Of a stretch of 64,000 nucleotides of DNA, positions 39,191 through 50,433 are shown one piece after another. Under the pieces are notes generated by a model, which saw only the letters and a list, made by a program, of their open reading frames with translations, did not search any database and was not told the origin of the DNA. Origin of the DNA: Reticulitermes speratus (Eukaryota > Arthropoda > Insecta > Blattodea > Rhinotermitidae). Location: NCBI GenBank assembly GCA_021186555.1, contig JAJKFL010000006.1:47177690-47241689 (forward strand), written 5' to 3'. Every line of letters starts with the position of its first letter. The first letter of the stretch is position 1. The position numbers and the translations under genes were made by a program.

Positions 39191-39420
39191 GGGGGGGGGG
39201 GGGGGGACAGATGCTTGGAAAGAATGAATATTGAGGTGGTTGAACTGACGGATAGTTCAGTGGGTCAAGTGGATGTTGGGTGGATAGAAGGTGTCAGTGG
39301 ATGGAGAGGTGGATAGATTGGTGGAAGAATGGGTGGCTGAATCGAAGGGTCGTTTGGAGGAATTAGTGTTTGGATGGATGGTTTGATGAGTGGATGGATG
39401 GTTGTGCCGGAAGATTGGTA
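39185..39420. repeat. G19 run and TGGA-rich simple repeat
   Basis: About 18-19 G in a row at 39189-39207, then a low-complexity stretch rich in GGATGGATGG, GGTGGATAG and GAGTGGATG to 39412. No coding content. Confidence 0.8.
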
Positions 39421-40894
39421 TTCTGCCCACATGAAGTTACGTTTTTAGAAGTGCCGTAGTGTCAGTTAAGTGGAGCCCTGGGAAGAAAGGCTTGTGGCAA
39501 TACAAGCGGCGCCCACGGGCGTGTTTGGTTCTGTAGTTCCACACAGATGGCAGAGACAGGCACTCGTGCGTCCAGGTTGTATACAAGGGAGTCACGTGAC
39601 AGTTGGGTGGGTTGACGTGCCTGATTGTAGGCCAAATACTTGTGGTGGTAGAGGTGGACACAACCCGTCATTGCTGAGATGCCGTTCATTCATTACAGCT
39701 CCCCCTTCATTTAACCCGATGACCTCGTTCACGCTATCAGACCAGTATACGAGACCTTCGCTCTTCTGGGATGTTACGCAGCATAGCTTAACAACCCATA
39801 ACAGCGAAGTTCTCATTCACATCGCTGCGGAAACCTGAAATCACGCACACTAAAATATAATTACATGTAGGCCCGGCTTTATAGTTTATCTCATTTTAAA
39901 TAATAATAATTATTATAATAATAACATGGCTCTGCCGATACTGTCGGGCAACAGTGCAGCCAACGTCCGTCCTGTCGGAATCGACGTTTCTCCCGCTCGC
40001 CACCTATGGCGCTGGTGTCTTGCGAGTGTGCCAACCTCGTTACGGGATGGGAAAGGCTTAGATGTTTGGTTTGTATCTCTGTCCTTGTCCTTTCCCGCGG
40101 ACGTAAGGGCATGCAGCCACAGGTTATGCTACTATATGTGTGTAGCGGCTTTACCACCGTCAGTACGAGAGGGACCGGGGTCAGGACTTAGGGCAGTTGC
40201 GATGCAGTGTGTGGTGTACCTGTGTACAAACAGCAGGGTTTAGCCTTCATCATTCCATTGCTGCCATGACAGGCAGAGTTTGTGGTGTCTCCCAATTTAG
40301 CACTACCACAGTGTATCTTACTGCGCACTGACGCTGTGCAGCGTGACGCGCAGCGCGGACCGTTGCGGCTGCGTTACAGTGTTGCTCCATCCACAATCCC
40401 CCACCCTCATGTTTCATCATGTTAGGGCTCTGGCTAGCTATTATGGTGCGCGCTCCTCGTATGAAGTCTGCCCTGAGATGTCATTACTTCCAACGCTCTT
40501 ATTCTTTGATACGGGCGTCGGGCTCACCTCCTCTCACGCGTCTCATCGCTGCTCTCATGTCATCCGTGCTCCTTCACAGCGCACTTCTGTGTCGGCGTAT
40601 TTGTTGCACCACAGTGACCCATTGCTATGTCAATGCACATTGCTCGGCAGTCACAGAGGTAATAAGTAGTTTTTCTTTCTGTCAGTATTTTAGTACATAT
40701 ATTCAGGATGGTTTTAGTTTTGCTAACAGACAGTGGCATTCCGTCCTTCCACATCCCTCTTCACCGCGTGTTAGTACCGACGTTTGGCACAGCGGTCGCA
40801 AAAGTCTCATCGTCGGCATATTACTACCACGAGCTGTGCATAGACGGTACCAGTTAAACTTAATGGTATACATGTTCCGTGCAGTTTATTAATT
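39421..40894. other. No recognised gene
   Basis: Several open frames of 60-157 codons overlap on both strands, with no family motif and no consistent splice signals. CTTCTGGGATGTTA near 39768 repeats a phrase found near 29044. A short AT run (TAATAATAATTATTATAATA) lies near 39900. Confidence 0.4.
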
Positions 40895-40900
40895 ATGCAA

Positions 40901-41164
40901 TTTTTTTTTCCTATGGCTCAACAGCCCCTTTTCGGGTGCCTAGGCCTCCTCATTTCGACGCTTCACGATCACACACACTAGACACACCACACTCGGCAGG
41001 GCTCCTCTGGACGAGTGATCAGCCCGTCGCAGAGACCTCTACCTGACAACACACAACACTCACAACAGACAGACATCCATGCCCCCAGTGGGATTCGAAC
41101 CCACGATCCTAGTAAGCGAGCGGCCGAGACCCACGCCTTAGACCGCACGGCCACTGGGATCGGC
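40901..41164 (-). mobile_element. tRNA-derived SINE, family 2, minus strand
   Basis: On the minus strand the head has GTGGCCGTGCGGTCTAAGGC and GGGTTCGAATCCC. The body has GATCACTCGTCCAGAGGAGC, and a poly-A tail (T run at 40901-40909 on the plus strand) ends it. ATGCAAT on both sides (40895-40901 and 41169-41175) may be the target duplication. Closely related to 2301-2550. Confidence 0.85.
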
Positions 41165-41172
41165 TAACATGC

Positions 41173-41886
41173 AATATTAATACACACTAATTGCTCAAAT
41201 ACGTATGAATATTAGTTATTTCATAATCTTTCTCCTACATGTTACGGCCCATGACGGCCATCTTCAGGGAGAGCTTATTTGCAAAGGAATATATTTTATT
41301 ATAAATTTGTCAAAGACTGAAAAAATAAATTCATTTACAGGGCCAAGTAATAAAAACATTCACCAGCTCTGAACAGAACCCTTTCTATGAGTTCAGTGAA
41401 ACATGCATGCGTTGACACATAAAAGCCACGATGTCGCTCAGCAACAAAGCTGCAGGCTTAGGACTTGGTGGCACACTACAGAGTAAACAGCAACATATAA
41501 CACGGTGTATATTCAGATTATACAGCTCTTTTGTGTGTCACACAGTTGGTTTTAATTTTTATATTCTTAATGAACTATTTTCCAGGATGTAACATTTGTC
41601 GAAAGGAGAGATCAATATTGTTAGATGCTCATTTGCAACTCCAGCATAAATTTGTAATAAAATGTAAAATAATAATTTCATATTTTATGCATTGTAGCAA
41701 TGTTTTTATTACCTGGCACTGTAAATTTATGTATGCTTAGCTTTGACATTTATATAAAAACGTATTCCTTTGCAACTAAGCTCACCCTTAAGATGGCCGT
41801 CATGGACCGAAATATGTAAGAGAAGTATTACGAAATCACAAATAGTTATTCATAAATATTTGTGCAGTTAATTGGTATTAATATTT
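41173..41886. mobile_element. Inverted-arm element E, decayed
   Basis: Arms of about 110 bp in inverted orientation: 41173-41285 (AATATTAATAC, TACGTATGAATATT, TCATAATCTTTCTCC) against 41770-41886. Both hold decayed hammerhead-like hairpins. On the minus strand near 41278-41236: UCUCC, CUGAAGA, U, GGCC, GGCC, GUAA, GGAGA. On the plus strand near 41785 the core reads CUUAAGA. No tail or target duplication was found. Confidence 0.5.
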
Positions 41887-42284
41887 TATAGCAACCAATT
41901 ATGTACCCCGCTGTATATCATAGACTTCATATCTTGTTATGTATGATCAGAGACACGGATCCCATAACGCGGCCTAGTAGGGTCGGAGGAACTAGGAAAC
42001 GTGAACGAGACATCCATGGTATCCCTGAACGAAAGGACATGCGAACAAGTGAAAGACGCAGACGAAGTAAAGCGTGGTGTTGTGTCGGGTGTTAAGCTTC
42101 GTGGAAGTGTTCGCTGTTGCTGGAACTGCTCAATGATTAAAGTAAGCGTGAGGCATAGAACGTTTTGAAGTTGGAAATGGTGCTGTTCCAGCTGGAACGT
42201 AAGACATCAACTAAGCAGTTGTCGGAAGAGTTCATTTCTACACCAACTTATGCACACAATCATATAGTATTATTAGTTTGTTTT

Positions 42285-42330
42285 CCCCAATACGTATTTC
42301 GGCGTATTTAAAACGCCATCTTCAGGGGGG
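42285..42330 (-). ncRNA. Hammerhead-ribozyme-like motif
   Basis: Minus strand: CCCC, CUGAAGA, U, GGCGU-UUUAAAU-ACGCC, GAA, AU-ACGU-AU, U, GGGG. The 5-bp stem II and 4-bp stem I are perfect. The cleavage triplet would be AUU. One extra U precedes stem II. Confidence 0.45.
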
Positions 42331-42611
42331 TCACCACACAGCAGCACACAACAGAAAACAGCTCCACGCCATATACAGCTCCAATTTAAATGATACGCCC
42401 AAGATGACGCAAGACCAAGTGCCAATAATTTCAAATAAACTTCAAGCCATGTAACCTTTTAACAATTTTAATACTATTTTAATCTTTAGTATACATTGTA
42501 TAAGATCTGACAACAGCAGAATACTACTTGATGTATTACATTTTATATTTTATATATATGGATGTAACGACATATACAAGGATTGTATAGTCTATGCTTG
42601 TAAACTTTGTG

Positions 42612-42657
42612 ACCACCTGAAGATGGCGTTTTAAATACGCCGAAATACGTATAGGGG
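42612..42657 (+). ncRNA. Hammerhead-ribozyme-like motif
   Basis: Plus strand: ACCAC, CUGAAGA, U, GGCGU-UUUAAAU-ACGCC, GAA, AU-ACGU-AU, A, GGGGA. Stem I has one mismatch. It is the inverted partner of 42285-42330. Confidence 0.45.
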
Positions 42658-43406
42658 AAAATAAACTAATAATACTATATGATTGTGTGCATAAGTTGGT
42701 GTAGAAATGAACTCTTCCAATTATGATAAAATGCACGGTAAATATAATATAAAGTTAAGCAGTTGTCATTTACAGATTACTTTGCACGCAGGTATCAACG
42801 TATCTTTCTGTTTATTTTGTAGGCCGCAGCGGAAAATTGAAAATATTCTTTTTTTTTTTTTTTTTCTCGTGTGTCTGAAACATTTTAAAGCTTTTCCACA
42901 ACCGTCGTTTTCCATTTATCGTTCTCTTTCCGCAGGTCGCGAGAAACCGTGGGTAGACGATTCACTCTGTGTCTTTTATGCCATTCGAATGTTCAGTTGA
43001 AAGAGGCTGATACGGACAGTTCATGTTGTGTACATGTGAGAGATAAATATATGCCAGGTTTGCTGTGCGTAGATGGGAGAATAGTTTTATAATCTGTATT
43101 TTGGAAGTAAGGTGGGAGATGTGGAATGGATTTAGGCTTCATTTGGCTTATGGTAGGAATGAATGGAGGCGTCCAATGAAAATAGTCGTCACCCTTCATT
43201 TTCTGTAAGTGGCTGAGAATTTCTTGACTGCTGGAGCTTCTAAGAAAGAAGAATTGTTCATAGTGATTTAGAAAGTTGTAATGAAATAAGTCTGTGCAAA
43301 GCGACTTGCTAGTTTGATGCAGTGCAAAATGGTGATAATAAAGTGTGTCCTGTTTAATGTAATGAGAGTGAACAGCCATGATTTTAAGAGTGTGTTGGTT
43401 TTTCAG

Positions 43407-43568
43407 AACTGCATGGATCTGATGAAGGGTGAACCTAGTTCATGTAGTGAGACATGTTTAATGTTAGCTCATTGTCAGGTCCTTGGTGTAAAAGATAAAG
43501 AGGTGATTCATGTAAAAGAAGAAGATGATCCAGAACCAACATCTCCAGTAATAAATTGTGAACCTGAG
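43407..43568 (+). CDS. Candidate exon 1 of a second host gene
   Basis: 54 codons, phase 0 to 0, between TTTTTCAG|AAC and CCTGAG|GTAAGT. It encodes CMDLMKGEPSSCSETCL, then VIHVKEEDDPEPTSP. Short acidic exons of the form M-D-x-x-K-x-E-P followed by K-x-E-E-D often precede zinc-finger or transposase-derived exons in insect gene models. The final function cannot be read from this piece. 42768-43406 has nothing else recognised beyond a T-rich run at 42849. Confidence 0.45.
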
Positions 43569-44544
43569 GTAAGTTGTATGTTTGTATGTCCAGTGCTGTT
43601 TACAGTTTACAGATATCCAGAATTGCCTGTTGTCTTTCTCATTTGCATATGTCTCCAAGTAAGGTGCCTGTATCTGGAGAATGGATTTTGGAGACTTCTT
43701 TTCACACTCTTTCAGAGTGATTGTGTTTGTTTTACATTGCTTGTGGCATACTAATTCAATTTTTCTCTTATATCAGTTTTTGGAGACATGAAATGAAATA
43801 TCAGTCAAATGAAATATTTGAAGATTGTTATGGTATTTATTTTATTCATAATTTTAGTAACATTTGTACTTGTACAACAGCACGGGTTTGTCAGTGCTGG
43901 TGAGAATATGTAATGATAAGTAATGAAACACAGACGCACGTGTGCGTGCGTGGCACACATGTACATATTCACCCACACATGAATGCATCCTTTGTGAGTA
44001 TCCATCGTTAGTGGCCAGCTTCTTGAGTTTGGGTATGTAAATAGTTACAGCTGTTTGTACAAGTTCTGTAAAGTGATTGTAGTAAAAATCAAGCAGTACT
44101 TGGATTTAATGAATTTTGCTTTTGTGTACAGAGACTCACAAGAATACATGGTACTGGAAATGGAGTTCACTATCGGAGCACATTTTCTGGTTTGAGGTTA
44201 TTTTGTTTTTGGAGTGTGCTTCAAAAATTGTGTTCATGAGCTGCAAATCCTGCATATTGTTTTAGTTGTACTGTTAGGAAATGTTCCTGAATTTTTTTCA
44301 GACATGGGGAATGGCTGAAGGTTTTTGATGTGGGGTCTCTGGAAAAGTGTTGGTTAGTTTTGGAAACTGAATATTTTCTGTCCTAGATCAAAGATCAGTT
44401 TCCCTTGTGTCAGGAGAGGTACATTCTGTGATTCCAAATGTTGTACAACATCAGCAAAAAGTGCCATTGCACCTCTAGATGGGGGAGATATTTGCTTTTT
44501 TCTATAACGAATTCCTTAATTGGTTCCAACAACTGAAAACATTT
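43569..44544. other. AT-rich, no recognised feature
   Basis: No open frame of note and no splice-bounded exon is convincing. If the candidate exons on either side are real, this is intron. Confidence 0.4.
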
Positions 44545-46521
44545 GAACACACACTTTAATGTACTGTGGCTTTGGTGGTTGGACTGAACACACACTTAAT
44601 GTACTGTGGCTTTGGTGGTTGGACTGAACACACACTTTAATGTACTGTGGCTTTGGTGGTTGGACTGAACACACACTTTACTGTACTGTGGCTTTGGTGG
44701 TTGGATTGAACACACTTAATGTACTGTGGCTTTGGTGGTTGGACTGAACACACACTTAATGTACTGTGGCTTTGGTGGTTGGACTGAACACACACTTTAC
44801 TGTACTGTGGCTTTGGTGGTTGGACTGAACACACACTTTACTGTACTGTGGCTTTGGTGGTTGGACTGAACACACACTTTAATGTACTGTGGCTTTGGTG
44901 GTTGGACTGAACACACACTTTAATGTACTGTGGCTTTGGTGGTTGGACTGAACACACACTTTAATGTACTGTGGCTTTGGTGGTTGGACTGAACACACAC
45001 TTTACTGTACTGTGGCTTTGGTGGTTGGACTGAACACACACTTTACTGTACTGTGGCTTTGGTGGTTGGACTGAACACACACTTAATGTACTGTGGCTTT
45101 GGTGGTTGGACTGAACACACACTTTACTGTACTGTGGCTTTGGTGGTTGGACTGAACACACACTTTACTGTACTGTGGCTTTGGTGGTTGGACTGAACAC
45201 ACACTTAATGTACTGTGGCTTTGGTGGTTGGACTGAACACACACTTAATGTACTGTGGCTTTGGTGGTTGGACTGAACACACACTTTAATGTACTGTGGC
45301 TTTGGTGGTTGGACTGAACACACACTTTAATGTACTGTGGCTTTGGTGGTTGGACTGAACACACTTTAATGTACTGTGGCTTTGGCAGTTGGACTGAACA
45401 CACACTTTAATGTACTGTGGCTTTGGCGGTTGGACTGAACACACACTTTACTGTACTGTGGCTTTGGTGGTTGGACTGAACACACACTTTAATGTACTGT
45501 GGCTTTGGTGGTTGGACTGAACACACACTTTAATGTACTGTGGCTTTGGTGGTTGGACTGAACACACACTTTAATGTACTGTGGCTTTGGTGGTTGGACT
45601 GAACACACACTTTACTGTACTGTGGCTTTGGTGGTTGGACTGAACACACACTTAATGTACTGTGGCTTTGGTGGTTGGACTGAACACACACTTAATGTAC
45701 TGTGGCTTTGGTGGTTGGACTGAACACACACTTTACTGTACTGTGGCTTTGGTGGTTGGACTGAACACACACTTTACTGTACTGTGGCTTTGGTGGTTGG
45801 ACTGAACACACACTTAATGTACTGTGGCTTTGGTGGTTGGACTGAACACACACTTAATGTACTGTGGCTTTGGTGGTTGGACTGAACACACACTTTAATG
45901 TACTGTGGCTTTGGTGGTTGGACTGAACACACACTTTAATGTACTGTGGCTTTGGTGGTTGGACTGAACACACTTTAATGTACTGTGGCTTTGGCAGTTG
46001 GACTGAACACACACTTTAATGTACTGTGGCTTTGGTGGTTGGACTGAACACACACTTTAATGTACTGTGGCTTTGGCGGTTGGACTGAACACACTTTAAT
46101 GTACTGTGGCTTTGGCAGTTGGACTGAACACACACTTTAATGTACTGTGGCTTTGGTGGTTGGACTGAACACACACTTTAATGTACTGTGGCTTTGGCGG
46201 TTGGACTGAACACACTTTAATGTACTGTGGCTTTGGCAGTTGGACTGAACACACACTTTAATGTACTGTGGCTTTGGCAGTTGGACTGAACACACACTTT
46301 AATGTACTGTGGCTTTGGCGGTTGGACTGAACACACTTTAATGTACTGTGGCTTTGGTGGTTGGACTGAACACACTTTAATGTACTGTGGCTTTGGCGGT
46401 TGGACTGAACACACTTTAATGTACTGTGGCTTTGGCAGTTGGACTGAACACACTTTAATGTACTGTGGCTTTGGTGGTTGGACTGAACACACTTTAATGT
46501 ACTGTGGCTTTGGCAGTTTGA
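44545..46521. repeat. 40/41-bp minisatellite, about 48 copies
   Basis: Unit contains GTACTGTGGCTTTGGTGGTT. Variants differ in AATGTACTG or ACTGTACTG, in CACACTT with one or two T, and in GGTGG, GGCGG or GGCAG. Runs of variants repeat in order (for example the GGCAG unit near 45385 and again near 45994), pointing to block duplication. A lone inverted copy lies at about 46708-46745. Confidence 0.96.
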
Positions 46522-46654
46522 CCCACTCACTTTTATTGAGATATATTTAGGCGTTAATTGTAATTGCCTGCACATTTTGTTGTACGATATTGCTGCATTA
46601 GTTTTGTGTAACTTGACTCTTAAGATTTTTATATTGATGGATCTGTTTTGCCTG

Positions 46655-46775
46655 TCTGGCATTAATAAACTTTATACTGTTCATACCGTGCATTGTCATT
46701 TGGGTCCAACCGCCAAAGCCACTATACATTAAAATGTGTGTTCAAATGACATTGCACAGTATGAATAGTATAATG
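46655..46775. other. Hairpin holding one inverted copy of the array unit
   Basis: Arms TACCGTGCATTGTCATTTG and CAAATGACATTGCACAGTA pair around CCAACCGCCAAAGCCACTAT, which is the reverse complement of the neighbouring 41-bp unit. ACCGTGCAT is the complement of the tail motif of elements A-D, so this may be an end of another member of that family. 46776-47113 shows nothing else. Confidence 0.45.
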
Positions 46776-47128
46776 AAAACATTTGCTTGTAACATTGCTT
46801 TCTGACAACCACGTGACAATGCAAAACCACAGTACACCTTCAAGAAATTTGTCATTGTCAGTCTCCTGTAAACAGTTCATGAATTGTCAATGGGTTTTTG
46901 TACTTGAACAAACATAGTTACAGTTTTTAGAGCTATCTGTGTTATGTTTATATTTAATGTATTTACTTGCCTGGTGCTCTCTATGAATAATGCAATCCAC
47001 AGGTGGGAAATCTGGATAGCTGCTGTGATTGTTTAAAAGTTCATCAAGCCTTTTTTTGTACCTCTCATTGCTGGTCCACCATCATTGGCAACACCTACAG
47101 TCTTACCAATTGGTACACCAACTTTATG

Positions 47129-47418
47129 GGCCAGGATAGCTCAGTCGGTATAGCGACTCGCTGCGACCTGGATGGTCCGGGGATCGAACCCCGGTGGGGG
47201 CGAGATTTTCGGCACCCATCCAGACCGGCCCTGGGGCCTACCCAGCCTCCTGTACAATGGGTACCGGGTCATTCCTGGGGGTAAAGCGACCGGGGTGTGG
47301 TGTTGACTACCCACACCTATCTAGTGCCGAGGTTAAAGAAAGAGTAGAGCTATACCTCTACTCCCCCTCTGGGCCTTCATGACCTGTGCGAGGGTGAACT
47401 TTACCTTTACCTTTACCT
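47129..47418 (+). mobile_element. Intact tRNA-derived SINE, family 1
   Basis: Full-length copy: head with TAGCTCAGTCGGTATAGCG and GGGGATCGAACCCC, body with AGACCGGCCCTGGGGCCTAC, and a tail of repeated TTTACC. The 15-bp sequence TACACCAACTTTATG flanks it perfectly at 47114-47128 and 47419-47433, so the boundaries are secure and the insertion is young. 47434-48032 is AT-rich with no gene. Confidence 0.93.
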
Positions 47419-48032
47419 TACACCAACTTTATGAAGTGTATTGTTGAGAGATGCTTTTGCAACAGACTCTCTAGTGGTGTCTTTCAGAGCAAATTACGTC
47501 TTACAAGTTCTTCTTTCGTGTCCAGTTTGTGTGGCACGTACTGATCAAATACGGCTGTGTGTGACTTATTTAGAGTTTTTCGATTTGTGTAAGGCTAGAC
47601 TTGGTGCTGAGCAGTTATATTCTGTTACAACTTGCTTACAGTATCTGAGCTAATCACAGAAATTCGTCTTGCAGTGTATGTCTGGAAACAGACCTTTGTT
47701 TGACCATTTTTTGCACTTTTTTGTTTTTGAAATCTAAAACACAAATTACTCATGAAATTTTTTTATATTATCTTAACCGGGCATTCTTTAAACAGAACTT
47801 AAAAAACCGGCTAATGGTAGAAGATACATCCAAAAAACCATATAACTTCATTTTATCACGAAAATATTGATGAACCTCATTTAAGGATTTTATACTCTGT
47901 TTTTTATGTATATTTAAATACAGAAATTGTAAGTAACTGTAATTTATAAATGATAAGAAAACTTGACTACATTTGATATATAACATAATAGCAGACATAA
48001 ACAATGGATGTAAAGTAAATGTAGATTACGAG

Positions 48033-48075
48033 CCCCCTGAAGATGGCCTTGTAAAGGCTGAAACATATGTAGCGG
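48033..48075 (+). ncRNA. Hammerhead-ribozyme-like motif, solitary
   Basis: Reads CCCC, CUGAAGA, U, GGCCUU-GUA-AAGGCU, GAA, AC-AUAU-GU, A, GCGGG. Stem I has one mismatch. No inverted partner was found within 600 bp, so it may be a truncated member of the element family. Confidence 0.4.
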
Positions 48076-48189
48076 GATATTTAAATATGCTGAAAACTTA
48101 GAATCAAATTTTTGACCCCCCATGACACCTGTCTCCTCTTAAAGTGATTGCTCGATTGGTTATTTGATTTTACGTGTCCTCTCTCATAG

Positions 48190-48357
48190 ATGGAACAAGA
48201 AAACCTACAGCCTCCAGCACAGCAGCCGCCGGCGCAGGAGGAGCAGCCGCCAGCGCAGGAGGAGCAGCCATCGGCGCAGGAGGAGCAGAGCCACCGGCAC
48301 AGGAGGAGCAGCCACCGGCGCAGGAGGAGCAGCCGCTGGCGCAACAGCAGTTCAATG
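48190..48357 (+). CDS. Candidate exon 2: PPAQEEQ-repeat exon with a 2-nt frame break
   Basis: Acceptor CTCTCATAG|ATG and donor TTCAATG|GTAATG. The first half reads MEQENLQPPAQQPPAQEEQ with 21-bp repeats. At 48289-48290 two extra bases (AG) shift the frame, and the second half reads PPAQEEQ in another frame to PLAQQQFNG. Removing the shift would give an exon of phase 0 to 1, which fits the neighbours. It may be a real frameshift, an assembly error, or a non-coding minisatellite. Confidence 0.35.
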
Positions 48358-50433
48358 GTAATGAAAGTGTAATGCTGTAGTGTTTTGTTTTGTGTAACCA
48401 CACAAAACTTATTTTTCTTAATTTTATATTGCAGTGCTAATGATAAATTTTGAATTTTAGTTATGATACAAGTTAGGTTGGTGACTTACATGTGCTAACA
48501 GCAGGAAGGCTGTATCATGTTGTGTACCCTCAGTAACAGCAACTGTTTGTTGGGTTTGCATTACGCTGTTGCTAAGTGAACTAAAGTGCTGACCTGGTAA
48601 GTTTTGGCGAGTGTGTGTGGGCCATTAGCACCGACACACAGTAGCTTTGCGTTCCATCTTTCATGAAGATCAGACGCAAATAGCGAGTGCTTCAACAAAA
48701 ACCTAGCATGAACTGGATAGCTCTAATCTTGTTGTTTGCACCAGGTGAGTGGTGTGTGGTTCACGTGAAACTGTGCGACATGAAGTAAATTGCTCCAATA
48801 TAGTTTTTTCCAAAGATGGATTAAAAATTAAATATGATGAGTTATGTAGTGTGTAAAGATGATACAGCCTTAGTGTTATGACCCTCCCCGTAACTAGGGA
48901 AATAGTACTGTAATGATGGTGACTTATTTGCAATTTTTTTTGTATGTTTTCGTAGTAGTGTAAAGTAGACGAAAATATGTTACATATATTTTATTAGAAA
49001 AGGTAACCTGTATTTTATCAGTGGATCGCTGGGACTTAAAGCTGTAGAAAGATGGAGATATATTTAGGCCAAGTACCTATATGAATAGATTGTTGTAGAT
49101 ACGGGAGAATAGGTAAAATTTTATTGGGAATTGATATACTAAATCCCGTTGAAATTTATAAATTTATGCTAGCTTAACTCTTTTGGGGAAATAATAATAA
49201 CAACCAGACTAACGAACTTTTGAGGAAATCATTTTAATATTATTTACATGAGCATAGTAATATAAATATTTTCAGTTTAGTTAACATATCCAAATGTGGT
49301 GGTAGCGAAACTGAGTACTTGTTTAAATAATTATTCGGTAGAATATACTGTGACGTTTATTTAGGCACAGCAGTTGTCAGTAATCTGCTGACAATCACAA
49401 AACTGATTGGTGACAGCATTACCATAAAAGACAGAGTTAAGGTGGAGCCAGCGGAAGCCTGCGACGCTGCACTACCAGTAGAACTCTTCAGCTTGATTTT
49501 GAGTTTAGTTAGGTAATCCAATGTAGGGAGGCACTAAAAAGCATCCTTTCCTTCAGACTGTGCAGACACATAATAGGCCCAGAAATTGAGCCTGTTATGT
49601 TAGTGACAGAGTTCAGAAAGCCATATTCATGGGCACAATCTGAAATGTAGCAAAGCTGCACGCTGTTTCAATCTTGTGCTTGCCCACTAGTCACAAAACT
49701 GTATTTTACTGCGTTTGTCATGCTTTGTTTTCATACATAGTGGTGTTATGCATTCATTTTTTAAATTTTGCATGGAACTTTGTTTTGTTTTAATAATACT
49801 AACGTTATGTTGCCAACAATGAACAGAATTCTTAGTCACTTTTGTCTACATTGTATTGCCACTTTGACAAAAACTGTTACATTACCACATGCAAATTGTT
49901 AGTGGTATGTGAATGACTGTGAATAGATGATTATATCAATATATGAGTAGAATCTGAGCTACTTACGTGCATTATGTTCTGCAGTTTTACTGATGTCTTC
50001 TGCTTCTACGAATGCACACCTATAGGGGAAGGTAATTTGCAAGTGTTTTTGGTGGGCAGTTGGGGGATGCCATGTAATATGCATAAACCTTTGGTGGGAA
50101 AATTAAATTTCTCGTGAAATACGCAAATGAGTGGAATATACATTTGGGGACTCAGTTATTTCTTGCCCACTTTTGCAAGAAGAATATGTCTTACGCCAAA
50201 TGTAAAGAAATAGAACTTAGCAGTCTCTTCATGAATTATGTGAGCTGTACAAATTATTCACGCATTTTTATAATAAGACTGGGTGTAGCAACTGTATGCA
50301 TTAGTTAAAATGTAGTGTAAACATTAACATCAGTCACATTATTTTGAGTTCTACTGAGGATCCTTGGCACCTTGTATCAGTGCTTTTTTTCTACATAATC
50401 TTTAGTCTTTAGAATTCAGGTCACTGTGTTTAC
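48358..50433. other. No recognised feature
   Basis: Mostly AT-rich sequence. No repeat family, splice-bounded exon or motif was recognised on either strand. Confidence 0.4.

Larger units (their letters stand above)
42224..42755 (+). mobile_element. Inverted-arm element D with perfect 12-bp duplication
   Basis: Flanked by TAAGCAGTTGTC at 42212-42223 and 42756-42767, identical. Inverted arms of about 110 bp (42224-42335 and 42606-42718; GGAAGAGTTCATTTCTACAC against its complement) each hold a hammerhead-like motif. A 37-bp tail (42719-42755) with ATGCACGGTAAAT lies outside the right arm. There is no reading frame. This is the best-preserved member of the family shared with elements A-C. Terminal-repeat-like arms plus a 30-40 bp outer tail and a variable target duplication are features reported for Penelope-like retroelements. 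Confidence 0.7.

Noticed and set aside
39437..40892. Several open frames of 60-157 codons on both strands
   Set aside because: They overlap one another, lack family motifs and include dispersed repeat phrases also found near 29040.
43314..43754. The whole 146-codon frame as a gene
   Set aside because: Only 43407-43568 is bounded by good splice signals and has biased composition. The flanks read as intron.
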